Shown here in pieces: positions 16,858-26,197 of a DNA stretch of 64,000 nt (the stretch's first letter is position 1; each line of letters opens with the position of its first letter). The DNA comes from Bin25 sp026709415. GTDB taxonomy: Bacteria > Bacteroidota > Bacteroidia > Flavobacteriales > Flavobacteriaceae. Below the pieces are notes generated by a model. The model searched no databases. It was not told where the DNA came from and saw only the letters and a program-made list of their open reading frames with translations. Where the stretch lies: positions 1,364,001 to 1,428,000 of the forward strand of contig OZ241330.1 in the NCBI GenBank assembly GCA_965200045.1. Direction: 5' to 3'. A program made the translations under genes and the position numbers.

Positions 16858-18354
16858 TAGTCGCTCCTTAAAAACTCTTTTTTAGCGGTTCCAGTTCTAT
16901 TATTTTGATGATCGAAGTTCTTTGAACTGAACATAAAGCCCCTCTGAAAAAGTAAAAAAGAACATCCTGGACTCATGGTTCCATGAATTTCTTCAAATGC
17001 CACCCTGTCGCAGCCAAATAGGCATTCATCGTTGGCGATGGGGCGCCCATCCGATCGTTTTCTTGCAGACGATGTTCTGTTTTGAGATGGCCAATCAGTG
17101 GCTCCATGGCCGCTCGGCGTCGGAATTTTTTCCTCTTCTTGTGCTTTTGATAGGGGGTATCCCTTTTCAATGCTTTGCCTGGCATCGATAGCTTGGTCTC
17201 GCCTATTTGACGTTTTCCCCGACCGCCTCGGTCATCGATTAGTTCTTTGGGGGCTTGACCGACGATGGATTCTTGTGGTTCCAACAAGGGTTGGATGGTT
17301 TGGCTGTCATGAGGGTGGCCCTCAAAAGCACGGATCGCCGTGATGATCATGGTTCGGCCTCCTGTCGCGATCAGGCCGACTTTATTCCCAAATTCATATT
17401 TTTTATGACCTTGCCTTTGGCCATGCAAGCCGTGAATGGCTTGTGAATGGCATACACTTTATTTTTATCGAATCGCTGTTGATCGATCACTCGTTGGTAT
17501 AGCTCGAACGCTTCTTGGTATGGGCTTCGTTGCCGAGGAGGCCGTTTTCTTTTTAATTCCCGCACTGGTCGGCCGCCTAAAGTCTTCAGTTTGGAGGTGG
17601 CCTTTTTGGCTTTTTGAGCTCGTCGAGGATGCTTCCCGTTAAAGGTTTGACGCACTAGTTCTTTGGAGGCTTTGGCATCCATCTGCCGTTGTTTTATCTT
17701 TTCTTTTTTGGCGATCTTGTGGCATTGGTCGATGACTTTTTTATTCAGTTTGGCATCGGTCGGAAAGGTCCCATGGTTGCCTTGTACCGTGGTATCCGAT
17801 AACACCATCGATGACTTTTTGATTTCTTTTTGATGCCACTGAACCGAGTAAGCAAAGATCTTTTCCACGCCTGATTGGCCCATAAGATCTCTAAAGTGAC
17901 TCCAATCAGAAGGATTGCAGGGTGGTACGTGTTTCATGACATCAAAACCCGTGAAGTACGGCCTGTCAGGATGTTCAATCCACCGTTCCATGAGGGTTTC
18001 ATCGCCTAGATGGTCGAGCCGTTTCACCTCCAACCACCCACCATCACCCCAATGGGATGGGCCGGACGGCCTGTTTTGGCATACAAGGGTTCAAAGGCAT
18101 TTTCAAAAAAAGACCAGTCGATCGCATCCACCAGCCACTGGATCTGATGTTTTGGATGGAGAATCGCATTCAATGCCGAGTCCAATCATGGGGGTTGTTT
18201 TGGGGGCACTTTTTGGATCATTTCTGCAAGGTTTTGAGACCAAGAGACGCATTTCCTTGCAGATTTCAAAACCCTATCTTGGCCAGTAGGGTATCATTCC
18301 ATCCCACATATCAAAGGGGTGATGGACTCTATTTGAGTTTTTAAGGAGCGACTA
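16858..18354 (-). mobile_element. decayed IS5-type insertion sequence with intact ends
   Basis: Inverted repeats GTCGCTCCTTAAAAACTC (16860-16877) and its reverse complement (18335-18352) are perfect and flanked by TA on both sides (16858-16859 and 18353-18354), giving a 1.49 kb unit with a TA duplication. The transposase frame between them, on the minus strand, is broken several times. Codon use is visibly richer in G and C than the surrounding genes. The encoded protein resembles the IS1478-like branch usually placed in IS5. Confidence 0.85.
16973..18242 (-). pseudogene. IS5-family (IS1478-like) transposase, multiply frameshifted
   Basis: Pieces in different minus-strand frames add up to one DDE transposase. 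An N-terminal piece (about 18185-18035) reads LVDAIDWSFFENAFEPLYAK and GRPAHPIGVMVGG. A middle piece (18033-17371) has DETLMERWIEHP, NPSDWSHFRD and the first Asp in VLSDTTVQ, ending in HKPFTACMAKGK. A C-terminal piece (17428-16973) has HKKYEFGNKVGLI, the second Asp in LIDDRGGRG, and the Glu in AAMEPLIGHLKTEHR. Shifts lie near 18034 and 17400, and a stop interrupts the start near 18190. The gene is dead unless several programmed shifts are assumed, which is unlikely. Confidence 0.85.
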
Positions 18355-18390
18355 GATAATGGACAATGGTGGCACATTATCTTTTATACG

Positions 18391-18558
18391 ATGATCGTTT
18401 TGGGTTTTCTCTTAGGAACCATATTAGCTGCACACGAATTAATGAAAGGAGAAGTCAAAGAAACAAAACCAATCAACCCCAAATTACTCCTCAAATCTCT
18501 TTTACGGATGCTTTTTGTTATTCCTTTTCTGGTTGTCTGTTTTGTGGCTTTATGGTGA
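18391..18558 (+). pseudogene. remnant of a membrane protein gene beside the IS
   Basis: The frame from ATG 18391 gives 55 residues with two hydrophobic helices (MIVLGFLLGTILAAHEL and LLRMLFVIPFLVVCFVALW) and stops at TGA 18556-18558. Another frame continues with a third hydrophobic helix (GLTTVLVLSFACLSYIGF) up to TAA near 18697, after an in-frame TAG. The pattern looks like a small multi-helix protein broken by a shift and a stop. The first frame is open back to the IS boundary at 18355. Family unknown; it could also be a real short protein. Confidence 0.4.
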
Positions 18559-18721
18559 TCGCCATAATGGCATTTCCGGAGTGGATTGGAACAAGAGAAA
18601 TCTAGAGCCTTGTTGGCTTAACAACAGTACTTGTCCTATCGTTTGCTTGTTTATCATATATCGGGTTTAACAGCGACAAACTAGGAAAGATTCAATAATA
18701 AAACGCCCCTAAGATAAGACT

Positions 18722-18752
18722 GCCCAACTCATGGGCTTATTTCGTTTTTAAA
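18722..18752 (+). terminator. intrinsic terminator
   Basis: GCCCA (18722-18726) pairs with TGGGC (18732-18736) across a 5-base loop, followed by TTATTTCGTTTTT. It lies after the membrane protein remnant on the plus strand. Confidence 0.55.
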
Positions 18753-18830
18753 AACTATATATGACGTTACTCCTACTATGGAGAATATTTCAGTTGAATA
18801 TGGCGAGATTGATATTGAAATAGAAATTAG

Positions 18831-20333
18831 TTAATCATATTTGGCGGGGGTACCATTGGTGGAACTGTTATTAATAAATTCTCGGAGATCTTCATTGGAT
18901 TGAATCAAATCGGGATATCTTAAATACATCATATGGCCACTTCGATAACCTTTAAAACTCAATCGATCTTTAAAGGCCCCTCGTGGATCGATTTGCCACA
19001 TGGTATATTTCGCGTTGAAATAAGTCGTAGCCCCATCATAATAACCCGATTGAGTCAATACTTTTAAAAAAGGATTTTGAGCCATGGCTTGCCTCAAATC
19101 ATCGCGAACGTTGACATTATCATTTTCCCAGGGCCGAACAGGCCCAAACATATTGTATTTCACATCGGTTTTGAAATTTAATTTGGTCCGAATGTAATGA
19201 TTGATGGCGGGGGTAAAGGAATGAAGCCAAGAAGTTAATTCAGAATTATAATCTGGACTATCCCCGGCATCTTTGACATCGATGCCAGTGTATCTTGAAT
19301 CAAGTCTGCCAACAGTTTTACCTTCACTCCGAAGCAATTCTTTCCAAAAAAACGAAGTCGGAATGCGAAGATTATTATCCAAGACAGCTTGTTTGGAAAG
19401 ACCAGAATAATAAGCAACTTTTTCAGCCATTGAGTTTTTATGGTCAGGATCAATAAAACCCCCTTGTGTAATGGCGGGTATTAATTCATTGATGGCGAAG
19501 TTTTCAGCTTCAGGTAGTATATCGTATAGATCTTGGGATTGTAATGCCGCATCGAGTTTTTGATGATGCCAAGCCGTAGCCGTGTAATAAGGTAAATTTA
19601 AAGAAATAGCAACAGGCCCACCAGTTCGATAAACCCGATAGTCGGCAGGAGATACCAATATGACACCATTGAGATACATCCATTGTTGGCTTTGAAGAGC
19701 CAGTGATAATCCCATAACACGAGTTCCGCCATAACTTTCACCAATCAAATATTTAGGGGATTCCCATCGCTGGTATCGAGAAACAAAGGTGTTGAGCCAT
19801 TCGGCCAAATACTTGATATCAGCATCGATTCCAAAAAAGGTTTCCCTTGGTTCTTTTTTCCCATCGACTTCTAAAATTCTGGAATATGCGGTATTGACAG
19901 GATTGATAAAAATGATATCAGCCACATCTAATATTGAATATGGATTTTGTTTGTAACCGTAGGGTTGGACGGGATATCCTTCATCATCAACTTTTAAAAT
20001 ATAGGGACCAGTGTATGCCATATGCATCCAAACAGAAGCACTTCCAGGACCGCCATTAAAAGAAAAGATGATGGGACGGTTGGCTGAATTAGAAATATTA
20101 TCCCGTTTGTAATAGGTATAAAAAAGAGTGGCGATGGCTTGACCATCATCATTCCAAACAGGTTGGGTTCCAGTATAAGCTGTATAATCTATGGTTTGAC
20201 CTTTGATTTTGGTTTGATGTTTTGTAATCACCGTAGTATCGATAGCAATCTGTCGATCTTGTGAAAAGCCAAAAGAAAAAACTAAAAAAAACAGCAACGA
20301 ATAATTGGTGAATTTCATGGTGTTTTTAATCAT
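18831..20333 (-). CDS. S10 family serine carboxypeptidase, exported
   Basis: 500 residues with a signal peptide (the hydrophobic run LLFFLVFSFGF ends before residue 25). It cleaves C-terminal residues from peptides, presumably in the periplasm or outside the cell. Family landmarks are the oxyanion loop FSFNGGPGSASVW (about residues 90-102), the nucleophile Ser200 in LIGESYGG, the Asp region YFNAKYTMWQID and the His in YRSGHMMYLRYP near the C-terminus. A start at the sixth codon (second ATG) is equally possible. It is transcribed alone, with the OmpA-like gene upstream on the same strand separated by a strong terminator. Confidence 0.92.
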   Translation of the reverse strand: MIKNTMKFTNYSLLFFLVFSFGFSQDRQIAIDTTVITKHQTKIKGQTIDYTAYTGTQPVWNDDGQAIATLFYTYYKRDNISNSANRPIIFSFNGGPGSASVWMHMAYTGPYILKVDDEGYPVQPYGYKQNPYSILDVADIIFINPVNTAYSRILEVDGKKEPRETFFGIDADIKYLAEWLNTFVSRYQRWESPKYLIGESYGGTRVMGLSLALQSQQWMYLNGVILVSPADYRVYRTGGPVAISLNLPYYTATAWHHQKLDAALQSQDLYDILPEAENFAINELIPAITQGGFIDPDHKNSMAEKVAYYSGLSKQAVLDNNLRIPTSFFWKELLRSEGKTVGRLDSRYTGIDVKDAGDSPDYNSELTSWLHSFTPAINHYIRTKLNFKTDVKYNMFGPVRPWENDNVNVRDDLRQAMAQNPFLKVLTQSGYYDGATTYFNAKYTMWQIDPRGAFKDRLSFKGYRSGHMMYLRYPDLIQSNEDLREFINNSSTNGTPAKYD

Positions 20334-20374
20334 ACGTTTAAATTTTCACCGTCCAAATTAGGGAATATGTTATA

Positions 20375-20398
20375 AAAAAGCCTCCCAATATGGGAGGC
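20375..20398 (-). terminator. strong intrinsic terminator after the OmpA-like gene
   Basis: On the minus strand GCCTCCCA and TGGGAGGC form a perfect 8-base stem with a 3-base loop (20398-20380), followed by a run of six T. It separates the OmpA-like gene from the S10 peptidase gene downstream. Confidence 0.85.
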
Positions 20399-20424
20399 TT
20401 CAGAAAAAATACAAAATGAAAAAT

Positions 20425-21765
20425 CTATTCTTGGGTTTTTAAAATAATTTTAACTCTTCGATTAGCACTTCGCCCTTTTCGAGTGTTGTTATTAGCAACC
20501 GGTTGTTTTTCACCATAAGAAACAATTTCTAGCCGATTAGGATCAACTTCTTGTTCGACCAAGAAATCAACAACACTTTGAGCTCGTGCTAATCCCAATT
20601 CGTAATTATATTTTTCAGAACCATCTGAAGAAGCATGTCCTTCAATAAGGAGCTCAATGGCGTTATAATCCCTTAAAATGGGAGCCAGCTCATCACTCAA
20701 AGTAGACTTGTTTTCTTCTGATAATTTACTGCTATCACCAGCAAAATGGAGAGTAGCTTTTTCAGAAGAAGTCCAATCAATAATCGATTGGGGTATAGTT
20801 GGACATCCATCTTCTCCTTTACCGGGTACATCAGGGCAAGCGTCTCTGTCGTCCGTGACGCCATCACCATCTCTGTCGCCCCAAGGACACCCATTATTAT
20901 CAGCTGATCCAGCCTGATTCGGGCAGTCATCATCAGGATTTGCAATGCCGTCTCTATCATTATCTGGACATCCTTTTAGATCCTCAGATCCAGCCTCTTG
21001 AGGGCATCGGTCATCAGAATCGATAATGCCATCCCCATCAGAATCAGGACATCCATTGAATTCAGCAATTCCTGCTGTATTGGGACAATCATCAGCTTTG
21101 TCAATAATGCCATCTCCGTCAGAATCAGGACAACCATCAAATTCTTTAAGCCCCGCTTCTTGAGGACATTCATCAATGCGATCGCGAATGCCATCTCGAT
21201 CTTTATCAGCAATTGCGAATCCGTATGAAAAACCTACAATATGTTTCATATGATTAAAGCCAACCTCAAATGAACTTTCATCTTCCATATTGGATTGAAT
21301 GGAGGTAGACAGATTGAGGCTTATATGATCACTCAAATCGATGTCCACACCAACCCCTCCTGAAAGGGTATAGTTAGCTTCTGTCGAAGGAAAAGGGCCT
21401 TCTTTGTCCACTTTTTCATCAAATCTGACAAGACCATAACTTGCTTTGACAAAAGGGCGAACACTTTTCTTCGGGTCATTGACTATATTCAATTTAAGGT
21501 TTCCTTCTAAAGAGGAATAAGAGTACTCTTTATCGCCATCTTCAGCATTCCCCAAAGTATATTCACCACCAAAAGAAACTCCTCCAATGAGATATCTAGA
21601 GACAGCGACTGAAGGGGCTCCAAATTTAATGCCACTATCAACATCATCCCCTGAAAGATTAATCAAATTAGCTCCCAAACTAATCACCCAGGGATTTTCA
21701 GTGTTCTGAGAATACGAAAAGGAAAGTGACAATAGAGTAAAACAAATAATGTGTAGTTTTTTCAT
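20425..21765 (-). CDS. OmpA family outer-membrane protein with thrombospondin type 3 repeats
   Basis: 446 residues from the ATG at 21765, which places a signal peptide (LHIICFTLLSLSFSYSQ) at the start. The N-terminal half (to about residue 185) has alternating amphipathic strands typical of an eight-stranded beta-barrel. Next come five calcium-binding type 3 repeats built on DSDGDGIIDKADDCP and D.DGI...D.CP with GCP spacers (about residues 190-310). The C-terminal OmpA domain has LLIEGHASSDGSEKYNYELGLARAQSV and NRRVKIIL for peptidoglycan binding. It probably links outer membrane and wall. A -7 motif lies at 21787-21794. Confidence 0.92.
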   Translation of the reverse strand: MKKLHIICFTLLSLSFSYSQNTENPWVISLGANLINLSGDDVDSGIKFGAPSVAVSRYLIGGVSFGGEYTLGNAEDGDKEYSYSSLEGNLKLNIVNDPKKSVRPFVKASYGLVRFDEKVDKEGPFPSTEANYTLSGGVGVDIDLSDHISLNLSTSIQSNMEDESSFEVGFNHMKHIVGFSYGFAIADKDRDGIRDRIDECPQEAGLKEFDGCPDSDGDGIIDKADDCPNTAGIAEFNGCPDSDGDGIIDSDDRCPQEAGSEDLKGCPDNDRDGIANPDDDCPNQAGSADNNGCPWGDRDGDGVTDDRDACPDVPGKGEDGCPTIPQSIIDWTSSEKATLHFAGDSSKLSEENKSTLSDELAPILRDYNAIELLIEGHASSDGSEKYNYELGLARAQSVVDFLVEQEVDPNRLEIVSYGEKQPVANNNTRKGRSANRRVKIILKTQE

Positions 21766-21786
21766 AAGTCGGTTTGTTTTAACAAG

Positions 21787-21794
21787 CAAAATTA
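21787..21794 (-). promoter_or_regulatory. -7 promoter element for the OmpA-like gene
   Basis: Read on the minus strand, TAATTTTG fits TAnnTTTG, 21 bases before the ATG at 21765. No clear TTTG at the usual upstream distance. Confidence 0.4.
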
Positions 21795-21902
21795 GCAAAG
21801 CGGATTATTTTAGAATAAATGTAATTAAAATTTTAAAGATTCATTGATTATCATACAACTTTTGAATCAAATATTTTATAAAATTGATGAAATTAGCCCC
21901 AA

Positions 21903-23597
21903 TCAAATGATGAAATTAATAGAAGTTTTGGTTTGATTTCCTACTTTATCCTCAACTGAAATTTCTAACAAATGTTCGCCGGTAGAAAGCTCGATATCTG
22001 AAAAATCAAAAATCAACAAATCTTCTTTGGATTCATATTCAAATAATACCCATTGACCATCAATGGCTCCATGATAAGATGATATTGACCCATTATCATC
22101 TCCTACTCGTAATTGTATGTCTTTTTCTTGCTCCATGTTTTTTCCTTCGTGAATATTGATTGGTTCAATGATTGGTGGTGATTGATCACGTAGAATCGTG
22201 TAAGTCCCTAATTCTTTGATTCTAGTAGAAATATGGTTTCCCTCCTTGTAGGCCGAAATAAAAGAGGGTTCTTGTTCATTATCTCGAAGTTTAGCGATGA
22301 AAAACTGCTGTTTATTTTCCAACTGTAATGAATTTAAAGCAAAAGAAATTTTAAGGGAATTATTGACTGCCAATGAGTCGGTTCCCAAATCGATGGTCTG
22401 GTTCCACTGTTGAATATCTAGCACCACATCATCAAAAAAAGTGTTTTTTGGAAATTCGACTTGTATTGCATCAAAATCGAATTGATAGGATTCAGATTGA
22501 TTGATGGAAATGCCATTTTCATGTATTGGATAGACATTTGTCAAATTGTTTTGTGGTGGACCACCTATAATATTCATTTTAATAACTGACATATTTTGAT
22601 GGTGATCTTTAATGACAAGTTTTATTGGAACGGAATCCTTTTCTTGGATATGGATGATTCCATCAGTTAAATCTTCCCAAACCGATACATCATTTAAAGG
22701 ATGTTTAAAGAGTCTTTGTATACGCTGATTTTCTAGACGATATAATGGGTAATCAATCATTAAATTGATATAGTTTCGGTCAGAAAATTGAATTTGGTCA
22801 AATTGATATCTAAAAATGGATTGGTCCTGTTTTATTAAATCGACACTATATACCCCATTGACATTGGCACTCAAATTTGAACGGTCATGCATTTGAATCC
22901 CTAAACTGATTGGTCCTAAAGCTTGGACAGAATCGACCCAGTATAGTTTGTGGGGAAAGTCAGTTTCTTCAAAATCTAAACGTTGTCGATACAATCCATC
23001 ATCAAGATGGCTATATATCATGATTTCAGATATAACTGGGGGAATGGTATCCCCAACAAAATAAGGAAGTTTTAGCGGGTTCACTGGGACATTCTTTGGA
23101 TTTCTAATTTCAAAATGCAGGTGAGGCCCGAGTGATGATCCCGTATTTCCAGAATAACCAATTAGTTCTCCAACACTAATGGGAATACTATTTTTTTCTA
23201 GATAGAGATCTACTTCAAATTGTTTTTTGGCATATTGATGATGTTTAACAAATTTTTGTATCACGTCAGAAAATTTATCCAAATGAGCATACACGGCCAT
23301 ATATCCATCATCATGAGTGATATACAATACTTTTCCATAGCCACTGGTACTGACTCTTATTCTGCTGACCCATCCACCGCTAACACTATAAATATTCAAT
23401 CCTTTTTCACCATTGGTTCGCATATCAAGACCCGCATGAAAATGGGTTTTTCGATATTCAGAAAAAGTGCCAGAAACAGCGATGGGGATATCCAAAGGAG
23501 ACACATACCCTTCAAATGATTGTCCCAAAATAGGGATTGGTAAACTCCAAAATAGAAATAAACAGTACTTGTAAAAAATTTTTCTAATGGTTTTCAT
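21903..23597 (-). CDS. M23 family peptidase with long C-terminal region
   Basis: 564 residues from the ATG at 23597; the signal peptide is KYCLFLFWSLPIPILGQ. The M23 (LytM) domain lies at about residues 35-185, with metal ligands in THFHAGLDMR and the catalytic HLHFEIRNP. YSGNTGSSLGPHLHFE is the diagnostic C-terminal motif. The remaining about 380 residues form an all-beta region with no family I can name, probably for envelope targeting. Zinc endopeptidases of this type cut peptide cross-links in the wall. The gene is divergent from the zapB-like/zapA pair. Confidence 0.88.
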   Translation of the reverse strand: MKTIRKIFYKYCLFLFWSLPIPILGQSFEGYVSPLDIPIAVSGTFSEYRKTHFHAGLDMRTNGEKGLNIYSVSGGWVSRIRVSTSGYGKVLYITHDDGYMAVYAHLDKFSDVIQKFVKHHQYAKKQFEVDLYLEKNSIPISVGELIGYSGNTGSSLGPHLHFEIRNPKNVPVNPLKLPYFVGDTIPPVISEIMIYSHLDDGLYRQRLDFEETDFPHKLYWVDSVQALGPISLGIQMHDRSNLSANVNGVYSVDLIKQDQSIFRYQFDQIQFSDRNYINLMIDYPLYRLENQRIQRLFKHPLNDVSVWEDLTDGIIHIQEKDSVPIKLVIKDHHQNMSVIKMNIIGGPPQNNLTNVYPIHENGISINQSESYQFDFDAIQVEFPKNTFFDDVVLDIQQWNQTIDLGTDSLAVNNSLKISFALNSLQLENKQQFFIAKLRDNEQEPSFISAYKEGNHISTRIKELGTYTILRDQSPPIIEPINIHEGKNMEQEKDIQLRVGDDNGSISSYHGAIDGQWVLFEYESKEDLLIFDFSDIELSTGEHLLEISVEDKVGNQTKTSINFII

Positions 23598-23774
23598 TCT
23601 ATGTGCTAATCGAAAATATAAAACTGTAAATGTAAAGCCATGGTTTTTAAATTTCATCAAAAGATGTATTATCGATATCATTTCTGTTATCATACATTCA
23701 AATGAAAATAAAACAGAAGAATTTTGAGTTCCCTTTTAATTACCTTTGTTCCTATTCGTGGTTAATTAAATTAA

Positions 23775-24086
23775 GTGTCAGCAATTCCAGAAAATTTAAG
23801 TCTATTAAAAAATAAAGTGAATCAGTTGCTAGATCTAATGACAGTTCAAAAGCGACAATTAAATGATCTGTCATTGGAAAATAAAAATTTGATTGCGGAA
23901 AACAGTTCACTAAGAAATGAATTAGAAACCATCCAAATCAGTCATTGGGCAGGCAATGATGTAGAATTTTTCAAAGGCAGTGAAAAAGGCACATCAAAAA
24001 CAAAAGCTCGATTAAATCAAATAATTGAACAAGTGGATCAATGTATTGAAGATTTTTCTAGAATAACACTTCAAGCAACGGTATGA
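23775..24086 (+). CDS. short coiled-coil protein, ZapB-like
   Basis: 103 residues from GTG 23775. Residues 8-55 form a clear coiled coil (LLKNKVNQLLDLMTVQKRQL, LENKNLIAENSSLRNELETI). The tail has a second short helix ending in DFSRITLQATV. The stop overlaps the zapA start by four bases (ATGA), so the two are coupled. In this phylum a coiled-coil gene often precedes zapA. By position it may help organise the FtsZ ring, as ZapB does, but similarity to ZapB itself is not established. Confidence 0.7.
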   Translation: MSAIPENLSLLKNKVNQLLDLMTVQKRQLNDLSLENKNLIAENSSLRNELETIQISHWAGNDVEFFKGSEKGTSKTKARLNQIIEQVDQCIEDFSRITLQATV

Positions 24087-24400
24087 ATCATCAAGAGATT
24101 AAATTGGTTATAGGGGGAAGAATTTATCCCGTGAATGCTAGTTCAGACCGAGAACCCTTTCTCAAAGAAACGGCTGATCAAATCAACAAACGACTTTTAA
24201 CCATAGAAGCAAAATATGCCATTAAAAACAAACAAGATAGTTTGGCTATGTTAGCCTTACAATTAATGGTTACAAAAAATCGAAGTGTCATAGAAAAAGA
24301 TTTAAAAACAGTTGACAAAAAACAAAAAGAAAATCAGGAAGTCAACACTTTTGTTGATGCCCTAATAAGTAAAATCGACTTTCATATGAAAGTCGATTAG
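24083..24400 (+). CDS. zapA: cell division protein ZapA
   Basis: 105 residues. The N-terminal half has the ZapA pattern IKLVIGGRIYPVNASSDREPFLKETADQINKRL, and the C-terminal half is helical and charged. ZapA binds and bundles FtsZ polymers at mid-cell. It is coupled to the coiled-coil gene before it and followed by a 6S-like RNA, the order also seen around zapA-ssrS in other bacteria. The last nine codons form a strong hairpin (24373-24398). Confidence 0.85.
   Translation: MNHQEIKLVIGGRIYPVNASSDREPFLKETADQINKRLLTIEAKYAIKNKQDSLAMLALQLMVTKNRSVIEKDLKTVDKKQKENQEVNTFVDALISKIDFHMKVD
24373..24398 (+). terminator. hairpin overlapping the zapA stop
   Basis: AATCGACTTTC (24373-24383) pairs perfectly with GAAAGTCGATT (24388-24398) over a 4-base loop; it ends inside the TAG stop. 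The following sequence is only moderately T-rich, so it may slow or end transcription between zapA and the RNA gene, or act as an RNA 3' border. Confidence 0.45.
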
Positions 24401-24425
24401 GTTCTTTACATAACGAAATAATACT

Positions 24426-24594
24426 GCCTGTATTAGTAGAGTCATATAAACTCAACACAAATTAATTCAAAAGGGTAAGTATAGACACTAGAGCGCGCTG
24501 GCCATTGGTAAGCCCAGATTTTCGACCGTCTATTTAGCCCTAAACCTTTTTTTAAAGGAGTTTATAAAATGTCACTAGTATAGGCTTTTTTTTT
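24426..24594 (+). ncRNA. ssrS: 6S-like RNA (Bacteroidota type)
   Basis: A gene-free stretch of about 170 bases between zapA and rny. Its ends pair: 24426-24437 (GCCTGTATTAGT) with 24574-24585 (ACTAGTATAGGC), 12 pairs including two G-U. A run of nine T (24586-24594) follows at once, which gives an intrinsic end. The length, the long closing stem with an open middle, and the zapA-rny position match known 6S RNAs, which bind housekeeping RNA polymerase in stationary phase. I could not check the central bubble against a covariance model. Confidence 0.65.
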
Positions 24595-24615
24595 AATAAT
24601 TAATGAAATTTTAGA

Positions 24616-26184
24616 ATGACGACAAGTTTAATAATACAGATAATCATAGGAATTGGATCGGTCCTACTAGGATATATTTTAAGTGGACAGTTGCATTTGG
24701 GTAAACGTAGACGTTTGTTGGCCAAAGCAGAGCTTGAAGCTGAAAAACTTAAAAAAGATTTGCTCTTTCAAGCCAAAGAAGAAAACATAAAACTTCAGGA
24801 AAATTTCAATCGTCGAGTGATTGAAAAAGAAAAGCACTTATCCAAAAAAGAAGATCAGATTCGAAAAAAATTCAATGAAGCTGAAAATAGAATTCGATCA
24901 AAAGAAGCGGCCGTTAAAAATCAACTGAGGCAGAACAAAGAAAATCATAAAAGACTGGAGTCAAGAGTTCGAGTCATTGATCAAAAAGCAGCTTTCTATA
25001 AAAAGGAACTACAAACTATTGAGAAGGCCAAAAAAGAACATTTGGAAAAATTAATTCAAGTCAGCAATCTTTCGGTTGAAGAAATTGAGAAAGAACTGAG
25101 AGAGCAACTCAAAGAAAATGTTCAAGATGAAGCCGAAAAATATTATTCAGATGCCATTGAAGAAGCCAAATTATCGGTGGAAAAAGAAGCTCAAAAAATA
25201 ATTATTAATACCATCCAACGCGTAGGCGTTGAAGAAGCGATAGAGAAGAGTGTGACCGTGTTTCATTTAGAATCCGATCAGATTAAAGGAAGAATCATTG
25301 GAAGAGAAGGCAGAAATATTAGAGCACTCGAAGAAGTAACGGGGGTTGATTTAGTGATTGATGATACCCCAGAAGCCATTTTGCTTTCATGTTTTGATCC
25401 AGTCAGACGTGAAATCGCAAGAGAATCACTCAGCCGATTAGTCAATGATGGACGGATTCATCCTGCAAGAATAGAAGATGTCGTTAAAAAGGTGACGAAA
25501 AACATTGAAAATCAAATCATTGAATATGGCAAGCGGACTGTTATCGATTTGAATATTCATGGGGTTCATCCCGAATTGATTCGTTATATAGGAAGAATGA
25601 GATTTAGATCTTCTTATGGACAAAATCTGCTACATCATTCTAAAGAAGTATCGAGATTATGTGGGATTATGGCGGCTGAACTGGGTCTCAATGTCAAGCA
25701 AGCCAAAAGAGCTGGATTACTCCATGATGTGGGTAAAGTACCCGAAACAGAAAATGAATTATCACATGCTCTATTGGGTATGAAATGGGCTGAAAAATAC
25801 GGTGAATCTGAAGTGGTTTGCAATGCCATAGGCGCACATCATGATGAAATTGAAATGACCAATTCTATCGCTCCAATAGTTCAAGTATGTGATGCCATAT
25901 CTGGAGCTCGTCCTGGTGCGCGATCTCAACTACAAGAAAATTACCTTCAAAGATTAAAAGAACTAGAAGATGTCTGTTACACATTTGGTGGCGTGACCAA
26001 AGCCTATGCCATACATGCGGGTAGAGAATTGAGAGTATTTGTAGAAAGCAATGAAGTGGATGATCAGCAAACTCACGAACTGTCTGCTTCTTTGAGTCGA
26101 AAAATCCAATCGGAAATGACCTATCCAGGCCACATCAAAGTCACTGTCATTAGAGAAACAAGATCGATAAATACGGCAAAATAA
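24616..26184 (+). CDS. rny: ribonuclease Y
   Basis: 522-residue membrane-anchored endoribonuclease that starts mRNA decay. An N-terminal transmembrane helix (IIQIIIGIGSVLLGYIL) is followed by a long coiled coil rich in Glu and Lys (about residues 30-190). A KH domain follows with IKGRIIGREGRNIRALEEVTGVDLVIDDTP. The HD domain has the metal-binding LLHDVGKVPETE and IGAHHDEIE, and the C-terminal domain ends in YPGHIKVTVIRE. All parts are present at normal length. Confidence 0.96.
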   Translation: MTTSLIIQIIIGIGSVLLGYILSGQLHLGKRRRLLAKAELEAEKLKKDLLFQAKEENIKLQENFNRRVIEKEKHLSKKEDQIRKKFNEAENRIRSKEAAVKNQLRQNKENHKRLESRVRVIDQKAAFYKKELQTIEKAKKEHLEKLIQVSNLSVEEIEKELREQLKENVQDEAEKYYSDAIEEAKLSVEKEAQKIIINTIQRVGVEEAIEKSVTVFHLESDQIKGRIIGREGRNIRALEEVTGVDLVIDDTPEAILLSCFDPVRREIARESLSRLVNDGRIHPARIEDVVKKVTKNIENQIIEYGKRTVIDLNIHGVHPELIRYIGRMRFRSSYGQNLLHHSKEVSRLCGIMAAELGLNVKQAKRAGLLHDVGKVPETENELSHALLGMKWAEKYGESEVVCNAIGAHHDEIEMTNSIAPIVQVCDAISGARPGARSQLQENYLQRLKELEDVCYTFGGVTKAYAIHAGRELRVFVESNEVDDQQTHELSASLSRKIQSEMTYPGHIKVTVIRETRSINTAK

Positions 26185-26197
26185 GAGTTTTTGGAGG

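Noticed and set aside
16997..17446. several plus-strand frames inside the IS
   Set aside because: Antisense shadows of the transposase remnant, which has recognisable DDE motifs on the other strand.
18762..18834. short plus-strand frame ending NISVEYGEIDIEIEIS
   Set aside because: It looks protein-like but only about 30 codons are open, with a stop just upstream, and it runs into the end of the convergent S10 gene.
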